From Prevotellaceae bacterium (GTDB lineage: Bacteria; Bacteroidota; Bacteroidia; Bacteroidales; Muribaculaceae): 64,000 nt of DNA. Within the stretch, counting starts at the first letter, position 1. Each line of letters opens with the position of its first letter. Both the position numbers and the translations under genes were made by a program. Location of the stretch: positions 62,001-126,000 of the forward strand of contig JAETNS010000004.1 in NCBI GenBank assembly GCA_021772015.1, given 5' to 3'. The notes beneath the pieces are model-generated. The model was not told the origin of the DNA. It saw only the letters and a list, made by a program, of their open reading frames with translations, and did no database searches. Positions 1-10,090 of this stretch are shown here, one piece after another.

Positions 1-1061
1 CTGAAAATTCCATAGAGGTCATGCTCGAAAACGGCCAGACACATATGGTCAACCGGGAAGTATGGGAAAATGTGAACTATCGTTATGATTCCAAAACCAA
101 GAAGATAGAGGAGGAGATCCTCGGCACCTTCATCCAATATCCTCTGCGGCTGGCATGGGCCTTGACCATACACAAAAGCCAAGGACTGACATTTCCCAGA
201 GTGATAATCGACCTTGAGGGCGGGGCTTTCGCCGCCGGACAGGCATATGTGGCCCTTTCACGTTGCCAATCGCTCGAAGGCCTGACCTTGCGGTCAAAGA
301 TCAATCAATATTCCTTTTTCGTCAATCCGGCGATACGGTCGTTCAGCGGGCTTTTCAATAATCCGGCCATATACTCCGCTGCAATGACCGCAGCCAAGGC
401 TGACGATTGTTTTCATCGGGCAGCATCGGCTTTCGACGCAGGGGACTTCTCGCAGGCAGTCGATCTTTTCACCGAGGGGCTGTATGCCCGCGATGAGTTG
501 CGCAATCCTGCGGTCAACCGACTTGTCAAATACAAGTTGCATCATCTTGGCAAAGCTGCCGAAAAGATAGCTGAACTCGAGAAGCGGTTGCGGGAGGCTG
601 ATACGAAGTTCCTGTCTTTAGCCAAAGAGTATGTCTCTATGGGGCTCGACTGCCTGTCAGACGAAAACTTCGGAGCGGCAATCGCCAATTTTGACAAGGC
701 TCTCAAAATTTCCCCGGGACTCAAAGACGCTCTGCGGCTCAAGGGTGAGGCGGCCATGGACGGGGGAGACTATCTTACTGCTGCAGAATGTTTCGGAGAA
801 ATACTGAAGGAACAGCCTAATGATTTTGATGCGCTCTTCGCCATAGGCAAATTGCATTACTTCCTTGCATTGAAATCGGAAGATCCTGACGAAGAACGTT
901 ACAAAGCACTAAACTACCTGCTCGCCGCCGAAGAAGCCAATCCGAAGTCATCTCCCCTTCATGAAAGGCTCGCATCTCTCCATGAGGAGATGGGCGATTC
1001 CGAAGAAGCCGAGCGTCATCGCGCCATAGCACGGAAATTGCGCAGGCGCAGCCGAAACTGA
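1..1061 (+). CDS. Pif1-like helicase C-terminus with TPR tail (5' partial)
   Basis: The frame is open to the left edge of the window (reading from base 3), so only the C-terminal part is present. The visible part has the UvrD_C_2-type end of a superfamily 1 helicase: IHKSQGLTF, then a glycine/alanine stretch and [10 protein letters not shown], which is helicase motif VI in Pif1/RecD-like enzymes. From about residue 120 the protein turns into alpha-helical repeats of TPR type, such as the segment around [20 protein letters not shown]. Helicase-TPR fusions of this kind are common in Bacteroidota (family knowledge). The likely role is ATP-dependent DNA unwinding in replication or repair, with the TPR tail binding a partner (inference). 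The Walker A part lies outside the window, so activity cannot be judged. Confidence 0.85.
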   Translation, partial: ENSIEVMLENGQTHMVNREVWENVNYRYDSKTKKIEEEILGTFIQYPLRLAWALTIHKSQGLTFPRVIIDLEGGAFAAGQAYVALSRCQSLEGLTLRSKINQYSFFVNPAIRSFSGLFNNPAIYSAAMTAAKADDCFHRAASAFDAGDFSQAVDLFTEGLYARDELRNPAVNRLVKYKLHHLGKAAEKIAELEKRLREADTKFLSLAKEYVSMGLDCLSDENFGAAIANFDKALKISPGLKDALRLKGEAAMDGGDYLTAAECFGEILKEQPNDFDALFAIGKLHYFLALKSEDPDEERYKALNYLLAAEEANPKSSPLHERLASLHEEMGDSEEAERHRAIARKLRRRSRN

Positions 1062-1129
1062 ACATTTGACCTGTTATGACGTTAGATTAGTAGACTGAAT
1101 TTTTTACTAACCTAAACGTATAATCAGAA

Positions 1130-1705
1130 ATGAAATACACTCAACCCCAGCTCCCCTACGCCAATGACGCGCTCGAGCCCTCTATCTCGCGCCGTACTGT
1201 CGATTTCCATTATGGAAAGCATGAGAAGACCTACATCGACAATCTCAATGCCCTGATCGAAGGGACGGAATTCGAGGAACTGCCTTTGGAAGAGATCATC
1301 CGCGACTCGAAAGGAGCATTGTTCAACAATGCCTCGCAGGCGTGGAATCATATATTCTACTTCTTCTCCTTCTCTCCCGATGGTGGAGGAGAACCTGACG
1401 GCGAACTGCGAGAGGCGATCGACAAGCAATTCGGATCTTTTGACAACTTCAAGAAAGAGTTTGTCGATGCCGGTGTCAAGCTCTTCGGATCCGGCTGGGT
1501 CTGGCTTTCCCGTGACAACGACGGCAAGCTTTTCATCACTCAGGGATCCAATGCCGAAAATCCAATGACACAAGGGCTCACACCTATCCTGACATTCGAT
1601 GTATGGGAGCATGCCTACTATCTCGACTATCAGAATCGCCGCAAGGATGCCCTTGAGAAACTATGGGACATCATTGACTGGCCCATAGTCGAGGGTCGAT
1701 ATTAA
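1130..1705 (+). CDS. sodB: Fe/Mn superoxide dismutase
   Basis: 191 aa, full length for the iron-type SOD family. The protein converts superoxide to oxygen and hydrogen peroxide, presumably in the cytoplasm as no signal peptide is visible. The four metal ligands are all present: His27 (HYGKH), His74 (WNHIF), Asp157 and His161 (DVWEHAYY). Gln70 in NNASQAWNH is the outer-sphere glutamine placed as in iron SODs; related Bacteroidales enzymes accept either Fe or Mn, so metal choice is not decided here. It stands alone, 68 bp after the helicase, and I see no clear TAnnTTTG promoter directly upstream. Confidence 0.95.
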   Translation: MKYTQPQLPYANDALEPSISRRTVDFHYGKHEKTYIDNLNALIEGTEFEELPLEEIIRDSKGALFNNASQAWNHIFYFFSFSPDGGGEPDGELREAIDKQFGSFDNFKKEFVDAGVKLFGSGWVWLSRDNDGKLFITQGSNAENPMTQGLTPILTFDVWEHAYYLDYQNRRKDALEKLWDIIDWPIVEGRY

Positions 1706-1946
1706 GTCGCAGAGTGGTGCCTCCTAAAGCAGCCGCTACAATAAACAATCGTTAATTAAACGATATTAATCATAAACATCTCAACTCTTTCAGAAACCAG
1801 CATGTTATAATATCAAACAAGCAAATAGAACGAAAGATTAGAGACAGCAAGCATTTGAGATAACAAGATTGCATTCCGCTCTAATAGCGGACCAGCAAAA
1901 AAGAGTGACATAGCACTTAATTGTAAGCATAATGTGATGAATGGAG

Positions 1947-1979
1947 AGAGAGGCACCTGTGAAGGCCCCTCTCTTTTTA
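1947..1979 (+). terminator. Rho-independent-type terminator (+ strand)
   Basis: A 7-bp stem AGAGAGG/CCTCTCT with an inner CCT/AGG helix is followed by TTTTT. It lies 240 bp downstream of the sod stop, so the sod message has a long 3' tail or a separate small RNA ends here. Confidence 0.6.
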
Positions 1980-1997
1980 TGTTCCCATTGTAGGATT

Positions 1998-2092
1998 ATG
2001 GGAGCTATGGGAGTAATGGGAAACCCGGGAGAACTGCAAGTCGATACTAACCTTGCAGTTCTCCCGGGTTTCCCATTACTCCCATCTCCCAT
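1998..2092. repeat. Long, near-perfect inverted repeat next to valS
   Basis: Bases 2007-2040 are the exact reverse complement of 2052-2085 (34 bp), with an 11-base loop. With a 2-base bulge the helix continues 7 bp further (1998-2004 with 2086-2092). The arms contain tandem TGGGAG/CTCCCA units. The element sits six bases beyond the valS stop codon. There is no T-run on either side, so it is not a standard terminator; it may be a palindromic repeat element or a 3'-end-protecting hairpin. Confidence 0.85.
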
Positions 2093-2098
2093 CTCCCA

Positions 2099-4822
2099 TT
2101 AGCCCAGTGAGGCCAATGAGGCGCGCAACGCGTCAAGACGCGCTACCGTATCAGATTGTTTGCGACGCTCCGCATCGATGACGGCGGCGGGAGCCTTGGA
2201 GACAAACCGCTCGTTGGCAAGCTTGGCCTCTATTTTGCGGAGGAAATCACTGTGATAGGCAATCTCCTTCTCGATCTTAGCGCGCTCTGCCTCGACATCT
2301 ATATTGGCTGCCAAAGGTATAGCGAACTCAGTGGTGTCGACTATGAATCCGGCGGCAGGCCCTTCGGGCTTTGCAGACTCTGAAACAATCTCCGAAAGAT
2401 TGGCAAGCTTCATTACCAAAGCCTCGACTCCGGAAGACAATCCTGATTGACGGTTGATCACCAACAGACGGAGCGAATCACGCTGAGGAAGATTCTTTGA
2501 AGCGCGGACACCGCGGACTGCGGTCAACAACTCCAGGGCGAAATCCATCTCTTTCAGCAAACCGAGATCGGCTTTGGTAACCTGAGGCATCATCTGCACC
2601 ATCAGTGATTCTCCCGGTCGGCGTTCCTCAAGATTCTGCCAGATCTCTTCGGTGATAAAAGGCATGAACGGGTGAAGGAGACGCAACAATGAATCGAGGA
2701 AATCGACTGTATGGCGATACACCTCCTTGCCCACAGGAGTACCATAGGCAGGCTTTACCATTTCGAGGTATGAGGAAGAGAAGTCATCGCGGATCAGACG
2801 GTACAAGAGATTGGCCGCCTCGGAAATGCGGAATTTTTCCATAAGGTCGTTGACTTCTTCGATAGCAGATGACAGACGCGACTCAAACCATTCGATGGCG
2901 GCTTTGTCTGACACAGAAATTTCGATGTCTGAGGATTCTGACGAGCCGGTCTCCCATCCGGCAATAAGACGGAAGACATTCCAGAGCTTGTTGGAGAAAT
3001 TTCGGCCGGTCTCACAGAGTTTCTCATCGAAGAGTATGTCGTTGCCGGCAGGGGCTGAAAGCATCAGGCCGAGTCGTACGCCATCCGCGCCAAAATTGGC
3101 GATCAGCTCCAGAGGATCAGGGGAGTTGCCCAGCGACTTGCTCATCTTTCGTCCGAGACTGTCACGGACAATACCCGTGAAGTAAACATTCTTGAACGGC
3201 TCCTTGCCTATATACTCGTAACCGGCCATGATCATCCTGGCTACCCAGAAGAAGATGATATCCGGTCCTGTCACCAACGTCGCTGTCGGATAGTAGTAAC
3301 TGATCTCCTCGTTGCCGGGGTTATTGATACCGTCAAACAGGGTTATGGGCCACAACCATGAAGAGAACCATGTGTCGAGCGCGCCGGAATCCTGGGTCAG
3401 ATCGGAAGCGCATATGTCCTGACACCCGGTGACGGCACGGACTTTCTCCAACGCTTTTTCCTCCGACTCGGCCACAACAAATGACTCCTTGGTGGAGTCG
3501 GCCGGATCTACATAATAATAAGCCGGGATACGATGACCCCACCAGAGCTGACGGCTGATACACCAGTCCTGTATGTTCTCAAGCCACACACGGTAGGTCG
3601 ACTTGTACTTCTCGGGTACGAACTTTATAATGTCGTCCATCACGGGTGAAAGAGAAATCTCGGCAAAGTGCTTCATGTTTACGAACCATTGCAGAGACAG
3701 TTTAGGCTCTATGGCGACCTTGGTCCTTTCAGAGAATCCTACATTGTTGACATAATCCTCGATCTTCTCCATCAGACCGGCAGCCTGGAGATCCTCGGCG
3801 ATCTTTTCACGGACATCGAAACGGTCCATCCCTACATAGAGTCCGGCCTCCTCCGAAAGTGTCGCGTCATCATTGAATATGTCGATCGAAGGCAGGTTGT
3901 GGGTCTTGCCCAACATATAGTCGTTCTTGTCGTGGGCAGGAGTCACCTTAAGACAGCCTGTGCCGAAATCAACCTCCACATAACGGTCCTCGATCACTGG
4001 AATTACGCGGCCGACCAGAGGAACTACAACTTTCTTTCCTTTAAGCCAGGCGTTCTTCGGATCCTTTGGATTTATACACATCGCCGTATCACCCATGATA
4101 GTCTCGGGGCGGGTGGTGGCCACAACGGCATACTTGCGGCCATCCTTGTCGACATGGACGACATTGCCGCCTTCCTCGCTGACCGCATCGGAAGTCTCCC
4201 CTTCGGCCAGATAATAGCGGAGGTAATAGAGCTTTGACTGCTCCTGCACGAAATAGACCTCATCGTCGGAGATTGCCGTACGGTTGACAGGATCCCAGTT
4301 CACCATACGCAGTCCACGGTAGATCAACCCTTTTTCATAAAGGTCACAGAAAACTTTTGTGACAGACTCCGAACGCAACGGATCCATGGTGAAGGCCGTA
4401 CGGTCCCAGTCGCATGACGCGCCGAGTTTGCGGAGCTGCTGCAGGATGATGCCGCCGTGATGGCGCGTCCAGTCCCAGGCATGTTCAAGGAACTCCTCGC
4501 GGGTCAGATCGGTCTTCTTTATCCCCTCCGCGGCCAGCTTGGCGATCACCTTTGTTTCGGTTGCTATTGACGCATGGTCCGTACCCGGTACCCAGCAGGC
4601 GTTCTTGCCCTGCATACGGGCGCGACGCACAAGTATATCCTGGATTGTCTCATTGAGCATATGGCCCATATGAAGCACACCGGTAACGTTTGGGGGAGGT
4701 ATGACAATAGTGTACGGCTCCCTCGCGTCAGGCTTCGAACTGAAAAGTTTATGCTCCATCCAGTAGGAATACCATTTGTCTTCAACCTCGGCGGGGTTGT
4801 ATTTTGAGGCTAATTCTTTCAT
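2099..4822 (-). CDS. valS: Valine-tRNA ligase
   Basis: 907 aa with the start set at MKELASKYN. The open frame continues upstream to 5557, but that extension is antisense to the neighbouring peptidase and crosses both divergent promoters. Class I synthetase that charges tRNA-Val, with editing of misactivated threonine. The HIGH signature reads HMGH at residues 51-54 after IPPPNVTG, and KMSKS lies at residues 559-563. The central CP1 editing region and a C-terminal coiled-coil tRNA-binding arm ([16 protein letters not shown] onward) are present. Divergent from the S9 peptidase gene, with back-to-back promoters in the 129-bp gap. Confidence 0.97.
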   Translation of the reverse strand: MKELASKYNPAEVEDKWYSYWMEHKLFSSKPDAREPYTIVIPPPNVTGVLHMGHMLNETIQDILVRRARMQGKNACWVPGTDHASIATETKVIAKLAAEGIKKTDLTREEFLEHAWDWTRHHGGIILQQLRKLGASCDWDRTAFTMDPLRSESVTKVFCDLYEKGLIYRGLRMVNWDPVNRTAISDDEVYFVQEQSKLYYLRYYLAEGETSDAVSEEGGNVVHVDKDGRKYAVVATTRPETIMGDTAMCINPKDPKNAWLKGKKVVVPLVGRVIPVIEDRYVEVDFGTGCLKVTPAHDKNDYMLGKTHNLPSIDIFNDDATLSEEAGLYVGMDRFDVREKIAEDLQAAGLMEKIEDYVNNVGFSERTKVAIEPKLSLQWFVNMKHFAEISLSPVMDDIIKFVPEKYKSTYRVWLENIQDWCISRQLWWGHRIPAYYYVDPADSTKESFVVAESEEKALEKVRAVTGCQDICASDLTQDSGALDTWFSSWLWPITLFDGINNPGNEEISYYYPTATLVTGPDIIFFWVARMIMAGYEYIGKEPFKNVYFTGIVRDSLGRKMSKSLGNSPDPLELIANFGADGVRLGLMLSAPAGNDILFDEKLCETGRNFSNKLWNVFRLIAGWETGSSESSDIEISVSDKAAIEWFESRLSSAIEEVNDLMEKFRISEAANLLYRLIRDDFSSSYLEMVKPAYGTPVGKEVYRHTVDFLDSLLRLLHPFMPFITEEIWQNLEERRPGESLMVQMMPQVTKADLGLLKEMDFALELLTAVRGVRASKNLPQRDSLRLLVINRQSGLSSGVEALVMKLANLSEIVSESAKPEGPAAGFIVDTTEFAIPLAANIDVEAERAKIEKEIAYHSDFLRKIEAKLANERFVSKAPAAVIDAERRKQSDTVARLDALRASLASLG

Positions 4823-4852
4823 GTAAGGATGTCTGAATATTGATTTTGCCCG

Positions 4853-4860
4853 CAAAATTA
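4853..4860 (-). promoter_or_regulatory. -7 box for valS
   Basis: TAATTTTG on the minus strand matches the Bacteroidota TAnnTTTG consensus and gives a leader of about 25 bases before the valS ATG at 4822. Confidence 0.6.
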
Positions 4861-4883
4861 CAAAAATTTCGCTGAACTTTATG

Positions 4884-4891
4884 TAACTTTG
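4884..4891 (+). promoter_or_regulatory. -7 box for the S9 peptidase gene
   Basis: TAACTTTG matches TAnnTTTG and gives a leader of about 55 bases, which holds a small CATCCC/GGGATG hairpin. It lies only 23 bp from the valS -7 box on the other strand. Confidence 0.65.
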
Positions 4892-4951
4892 CCGTGAAGA
4901 ATCATCCCGCCATAGGTCTGGGATGAATCCGTTACCCATTTTAATTACATT

Positions 4952-7072
4952 ATGACCATGAACAAATCTATTCTGCCCGTCGCCGCCGCGTCGCTTATGG
5001 CCTTGGCCACAGGTTGCGGACAACAGGAAGAAATGATCGAAAAGCCTGATTTCGAGTCCGCCACGGGAATCTTCGACATTGATGCTCTGGAAGCTCTCGG
5101 ACGAGTGTCTAATCCGCAGGTGTCGCCCGACGGCCAAAAAGTGCTTTACGGGGTCAGCTATGAGAGTGTGGAGCTTAACAAAAGCAACAATGAGCTTTAC
5201 ATAATGAATCTCGATGGCTCCGATGTAAAGAGACTTACCAAGACCGCCCAGTCGGAAGCCGAAGCCGTGTGGATAGACAACGGCAGAAAGATCGCGTTTG
5301 TGGCCGCCCATGACGGCAAGCCTCAGCTCTGGGTAATGAATGCCGACGGGACCAACCGTCATGTGGTCAGTCGTCTTGAGAACGGTGTCGGCGGCTTCAA
5401 AGTATCTCCTGACGGGAAGAAGGTCGTCATAGTCTCCACGGTCAAGTACAACCGCACCGCCCAGGATGTGTATCCCGACCTGACCAAAGCGACAGGCCGT
5501 CTGATCGATGACATGATGTACAAGCATTGGGATGAATGGGTGACAGAGATCCCCCATCCTTTCATCGCCGACTTCGACAATTATCGTCTCACCAATATAA
5601 AGGACATAATGGAAGGAGAGCGTTTCGAATCGCCGATGAAACCTTTCGGAGGAATCGAATCTTTCGCATGGTCTCCCGACTCCCGCGAGCTGGTTTATGT
5701 CAGCCGTAAGAAAGAAGGGATGGAATATGCCCTCTCGACAAACTCCGATCTTTACTGCTACAACCTCGAATCAGGCGAGACCCGCAACCTGACCGAGGGA
5801 ATGATGGGCTACGACACCAATCCGGTGTTCTCCCCCGACGGCACAAAGCTCGCATGGCTCTCGATGGAGCATGACGGATATGAGAGCGACAAGAACCGCA
5901 TTTTTGTCATGAACATGGCCACGGGAGAGAAATCCGATCTGACAGCCGACTGGGATTATACCGTCGACCAGATAGCCTGGTATCCTGACGGCAAGAAACT
6001 TTATTTCATAGCCGCATGTCAGGGTGTCACACCTATTTTCTCTATTGACATCGACAGCCGTAAAGTCGATTTCGTGACAGGCAAACAGGACATCTGCGAT
6101 TACGCCGCCCTCGCGCCCGTCGATGGCAAGACTTTGATAACTATGCGCCACTCGTTCTTGTATCCCAATGAGATTTTCTCGGTGACAGGAAATGTGGCTA
6201 CCCCTATCACCGAAGTCAACAAAGATATTCTCGGACAGATCGAGGCACCGAAAGTCGACAAGGTGATGGTGCCGACCACAGACGGCAAGGAGATGACCAC
6301 CTGGGTCATCTATCCCCCGAAATTCGACAAGACAAAGAAATACCCCGCCATCCTTTACTGTCAGGGAGGACCGCAGCAGGCTGTAAGCCAATTCTGGAGC
6401 TATCGCTGGAATCTGATGCTGATGGCGTCCAAAGGCTACATCGTAATCGCACCCAACCGCCGCGGACTCCCCGGCTTCGGCACCGAATGGAACGCCCAGA
6501 TATCCGGAGACTATCCCGGTCAGAACATGCAGGATTACCTTTCGGCCGTCGACTACATGAAGCAGCAGCCCTATGTGGACGGTGATCATATAGGAGCTGT
6601 CGGCGCAAGCTATGGCGGATTCTCGGTTTACATGCTCGCCGGCATACATGAGGGACGCTTCGCCGCTTTCATAGCCCATGCCGGAATCTTCAACATGGAG
6701 GCTCAATATCTTGAGACAGAAGAGATGTGGTTCGCCAACTGGGACATGGGTGGTGCATTCTGGGACAAAAACAATCCTGTCGCCCAGCGCACATTCGCCA
6801 ACTCCCCCCACAAATTTGTCGACAAATGGGACACACCCATCCTTGTCACCCACGGCGAATATGACTTCCGCATCCTCTCCTCACAGGGAGAAATGGCCTT
6901 CAACGCCGCCCGTCTCCGCGGAGTCCCCGCTGAGATGCTGATCTTCCCCGACGAAAACCACTGGATCCTCAAGCCGCAGAACGCCATCATGTGGCAGCGC
7001 GTCTTCTTCCGTTGGCTCGACCGTTGGCTCAAACCCACCGCTGCCGAGGCATCCCAATCCGAAGCCGAGTAA
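4952..7072 (+). CDS. S9 family prolyl-oligopeptidase-type lipoprotein peptidase
   Basis: 706 aa. The N-terminus is a lipoprotein signal ending in ALATGC (Cys22), so the enzyme should be periplasmic or membrane-attached; ATG 4958 is an equally possible start. Residues of about 55-390 carry WD40/TolB-like beta-propeller repeats ([27 protein letters not shown]). The C-terminal alpha/beta-hydrolase domain has the serine nucleophile Ser553 in GASYGG, Asp638 in GEYDFRI and His670 in DENHWIL, the full S9 catalytic triad. Related enzymes cut dipeptides or short acyl peptides from peptides (family knowledge); substrate specificity (DPP4-, DPP5- or acylaminoacyl-type) cannot be set from the sequence. 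A hairpin terminator follows at 7112. Confidence 0.93.
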   Translation: MTMNKSILPVAAASLMALATGCGQQEEMIEKPDFESATGIFDIDALEALGRVSNPQVSPDGQKVLYGVSYESVELNKSNNELYIMNLDGSDVKRLTKTAQSEAEAVWIDNGRKIAFVAAHDGKPQLWVMNADGTNRHVVSRLENGVGGFKVSPDGKKVVIVSTVKYNRTAQDVYPDLTKATGRLIDDMMYKHWDEWVTEIPHPFIADFDNYRLTNIKDIMEGERFESPMKPFGGIESFAWSPDSRELVYVSRKKEGMEYALSTNSDLYCYNLESGETRNLTEGMMGYDTNPVFSPDGTKLAWLSMEHDGYESDKNRIFVMNMATGEKSDLTADWDYTVDQIAWYPDGKKLYFIAACQGVTPIFSIDIDSRKVDFVTGKQDICDYAALAPVDGKTLITMRHSFLYPNEIFSVTGNVATPITEVNKDILGQIEAPKVDKVMVPTTDGKEMTTWVIYPPKFDKTKKYPAILYCQGGPQQAVSQFWSYRWNLMLMASKGYIVIAPNRRGLPGFGTEWNAQISGDYPGQNMQDYLSAVDYMKQQPYVDGDHIGAVGASYGGFSVYMLAGIHEGRFAAFIAHAGIFNMEAQYLETEEMWFANWDMGGAFWDKNNPVAQRTFANSPHKFVDKWDTPILVTHGEYDFRILSSQGEMAFNAARLRGVPAEMLIFPDENHWILKPQNAIMWQRVFFRWLDRWLKPTAAEASQSEAE

Positions 7073-7111
7073 AACCTCGCTTTCCACACATTTTTAGGCT
7101 AAGCATGCATA

Positions 7112-7151
7112 AAAAGGACGAAGAGTCAGTAAATTGACACATCGTCCTTTT
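7112..7151 (+). terminator. Terminator after the S9 peptidase gene
   Basis: AAAAGGACGA pairs with TCGTCCTTTT (10 bp), with an inner GTCA/TGAC helix. The U-rich side is short. Confidence 0.7.
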
Positions 7152-7267
7152 ACTATCCCCTAATGATTTGCCCCACGAAAATTTGACGGACTCTTCTGTG
7201 AACTTTTCGCCTGTCAGGAATGTTAATCTGGCAGATTTGCGAGAGCGAATTTGGCAGTCGCCACAAG

Positions 7268-7285
7268 TTTGGCACAGTTTTCGCT
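7268..7285 (+). promoter_or_regulatory. Possible sigma-54-like promoter before groES
   Basis: TTTGGCACAGTTTTCGCT has GG and GC exactly 10 bases apart, the -24/-12 spacing of sigma-54 promoters, and TGGCAC fits the -24 box. The -12 part is imperfect (TCGC rather than TTGC). No TAnnTTTG box is apparent in the 287-bp gap before groES. Weak call. Confidence 0.3.
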
Positions 7286-7359
7286 AATACCATACAGTGA
7301 AAATCGATAAAGAATTTTCAAAGACAAAATAAGAAACTAAAAACTACAATATTTCGATC

Positions 7360-7632
7360 ATGAAACTCAAACCACTGGCCGACCGCGTGCTGATTCAGCC
7401 CACTCCGGCCGAAGAAACGACTCTTTCAGGCATCATCATTCCCGACTCCGCCAAGGAGAAACCCCTCAAAGGCACTGTCATCGCAGCAGGCAAAGGCACC
7501 AAGGATGAGGAGATGGTGCTCAAAGAAGGTGACAAGGTGCTATATGGCAAATATGCCGGTACCGAAATCGAACTCGACGGGGAGAAATACCTGATCATGC
7601 GTCAGACCGACGTGTTGGCTGTTTTTGAATAA
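7360..7632 (+). CDS. groES: GroES co-chaperonin
   Basis: 90 aa, typical length. The seven-subunit lid of the GroEL chamber. Begins MKLKPLADRVL with the family PLADRV signature, has the mobile loop (AEETTLSGIIIPDSAKEKP) that contacts GroEL, and ends in LAVFE. It is the first gene of a groES-groEL operon, 71 bp before groEL. The 287-bp upstream region shows a terminator of the preceding gene, then a possible sigma-54-like site; I see no clear CIRCE inverted repeat there. Confidence 0.97.
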   Translation: MKLKPLADRVLIQPTPAEETTLSGIIIPDSAKEKPLKGTVIAAGKGTKDEEMVLKEGDKVLYGKYAGTEIELDGEKYLIMRQTDVLAVFE

Positions 7633-7691
7633 ATCCTCCGGAAGACAACCCAAAGATCATTATTCCAAGCTACTCTGAACCTCTCTCCTAA

Positions 7692-9344
<1,653 letters not shown>

Positions 9345-9369
9345 CGACGATCTGACCCCCTAATATAAT

Positions 9370-9433
9370 CTGTGAAACAAAACAAATGGGATGGCGACTT
9401 GACTGTCGCCATCCCATTTGTTTTATTTCACAG
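9370..9433. terminator. Long bidirectional hairpin between groEL and convergent lipoprotein gene
   Basis: Bases 9370-9398 pair with 9405-9433 over 29 positions with one mismatch (9378/9425) and a 6-base loop. The inner 20 bp are perfect and the stem carries A and T runs at its base, so it can act as a terminator on both strands. Confidence 0.85.
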
Positions 9434-9472
9434 GCTATCAGACAATATCCTACCTGCAAAGAGAAGACACTC

Positions 9473-10012
9473 TTACTTTACGACATTGTAAGAGAAGTCA
9501 AGCAGGAGATTTGTCTGCTGAAGCCGTCTATTCATTTCCTTGGATGTGGCTTCCCAATTGCCGGTGTTTGAGCCTTCGTATCCGAACTCAGGATCATATT
9601 TTCCTGACTTGGTTTTACCTGACACTTCAGCATGGATATTAGTGGCCATGTCGTAATACATTCCGTCAGTTACCTCAGGATGATCTGCTTTTGGAGTGGC
9701 GGTGACTTTCATAACATATTTTTCAACCACCTGAGCAAGCCTGACCTCGTATTTCTCCTCCCAAGCCTGGGTTATCGTCTTGACAACCACCTCACCGGCA
9801 GGGGTGGTGTACTCGACGGAGATATCAAAATAATCCCAATAAGCCTTTCCAAGAGAAACACTGTAGTCAACCGCGACAGTCTCGACCACATCCTGAGTCT
9901 CCCCCCCTGGCTTGGGTTCATCCTTGTTGTCATCATCTCCACAGCCTACGAAAGCCACGGACATAGCCAGTCCTACAAGGACTGACATCGCTTTTAAAAG
10001 CATCTGTTTCAT
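9473..10012 (-). CDS. Lipoprotein of unknown function, downstream of the pore-former-like gene
   Basis: 179 aa. A lipoprotein signal peptide ends in VAFVGC (Cys24), followed by an acidic linker (GDDDNKDEPKPGGE). The rest (YSVSLGKAYWDYFDISVEY onward) looks like a small beta-rich domain with a tryptophan/tyrosine-rich face. I do not recognise the family. It lies 78 bp downstream of the pore-former-like gene on the same strand with no terminator between, so the two are probably co-transcribed. That makes it a candidate partner, cofactor or self-protection protein (inference from position only). Confidence 0.75.
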   Translation of the reverse strand: MKQMLLKAMSVLVGLAMSVAFVGCGDDDNKDEPKPGGETQDVVETVAVDYSVSLGKAYWDYFDISVEYTTPAGEVVVKTITQAWEEKYEVRLAQVVEKYVMKVTATPKADHPEVTDGMYYDMATNIHAEVSGKTKSGKYDPEFGYEGSNTGNWEATSKEMNRRLQQTNLLLDFSYNVVK

Positions 10013-10090
10013 TTTTGATTTTATTAATTATGATCACGAAGTCATATAAAGATTTTTATCATAAGACTTCTATGGTTAAATTGATTATAC

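Noticed and set aside
1838-2092. 84-codon minus-strand frame
   Set aside because: It runs through the perfect palindrome at 1998-2092 and has no protein-like features.
4823-5557. 245-codon in-frame N-terminal extension of valS
   Set aside because: It is antisense to the S9 peptidase gene and crosses both divergent promoters; relatives start at MKELASKYN-like sequence.
5771-6853. Long minus-strand open frame of 360 codons
   Set aside because: Wholly antisense to the S9 peptidase, which has a complete catalytic triad; the frame shows no family features.
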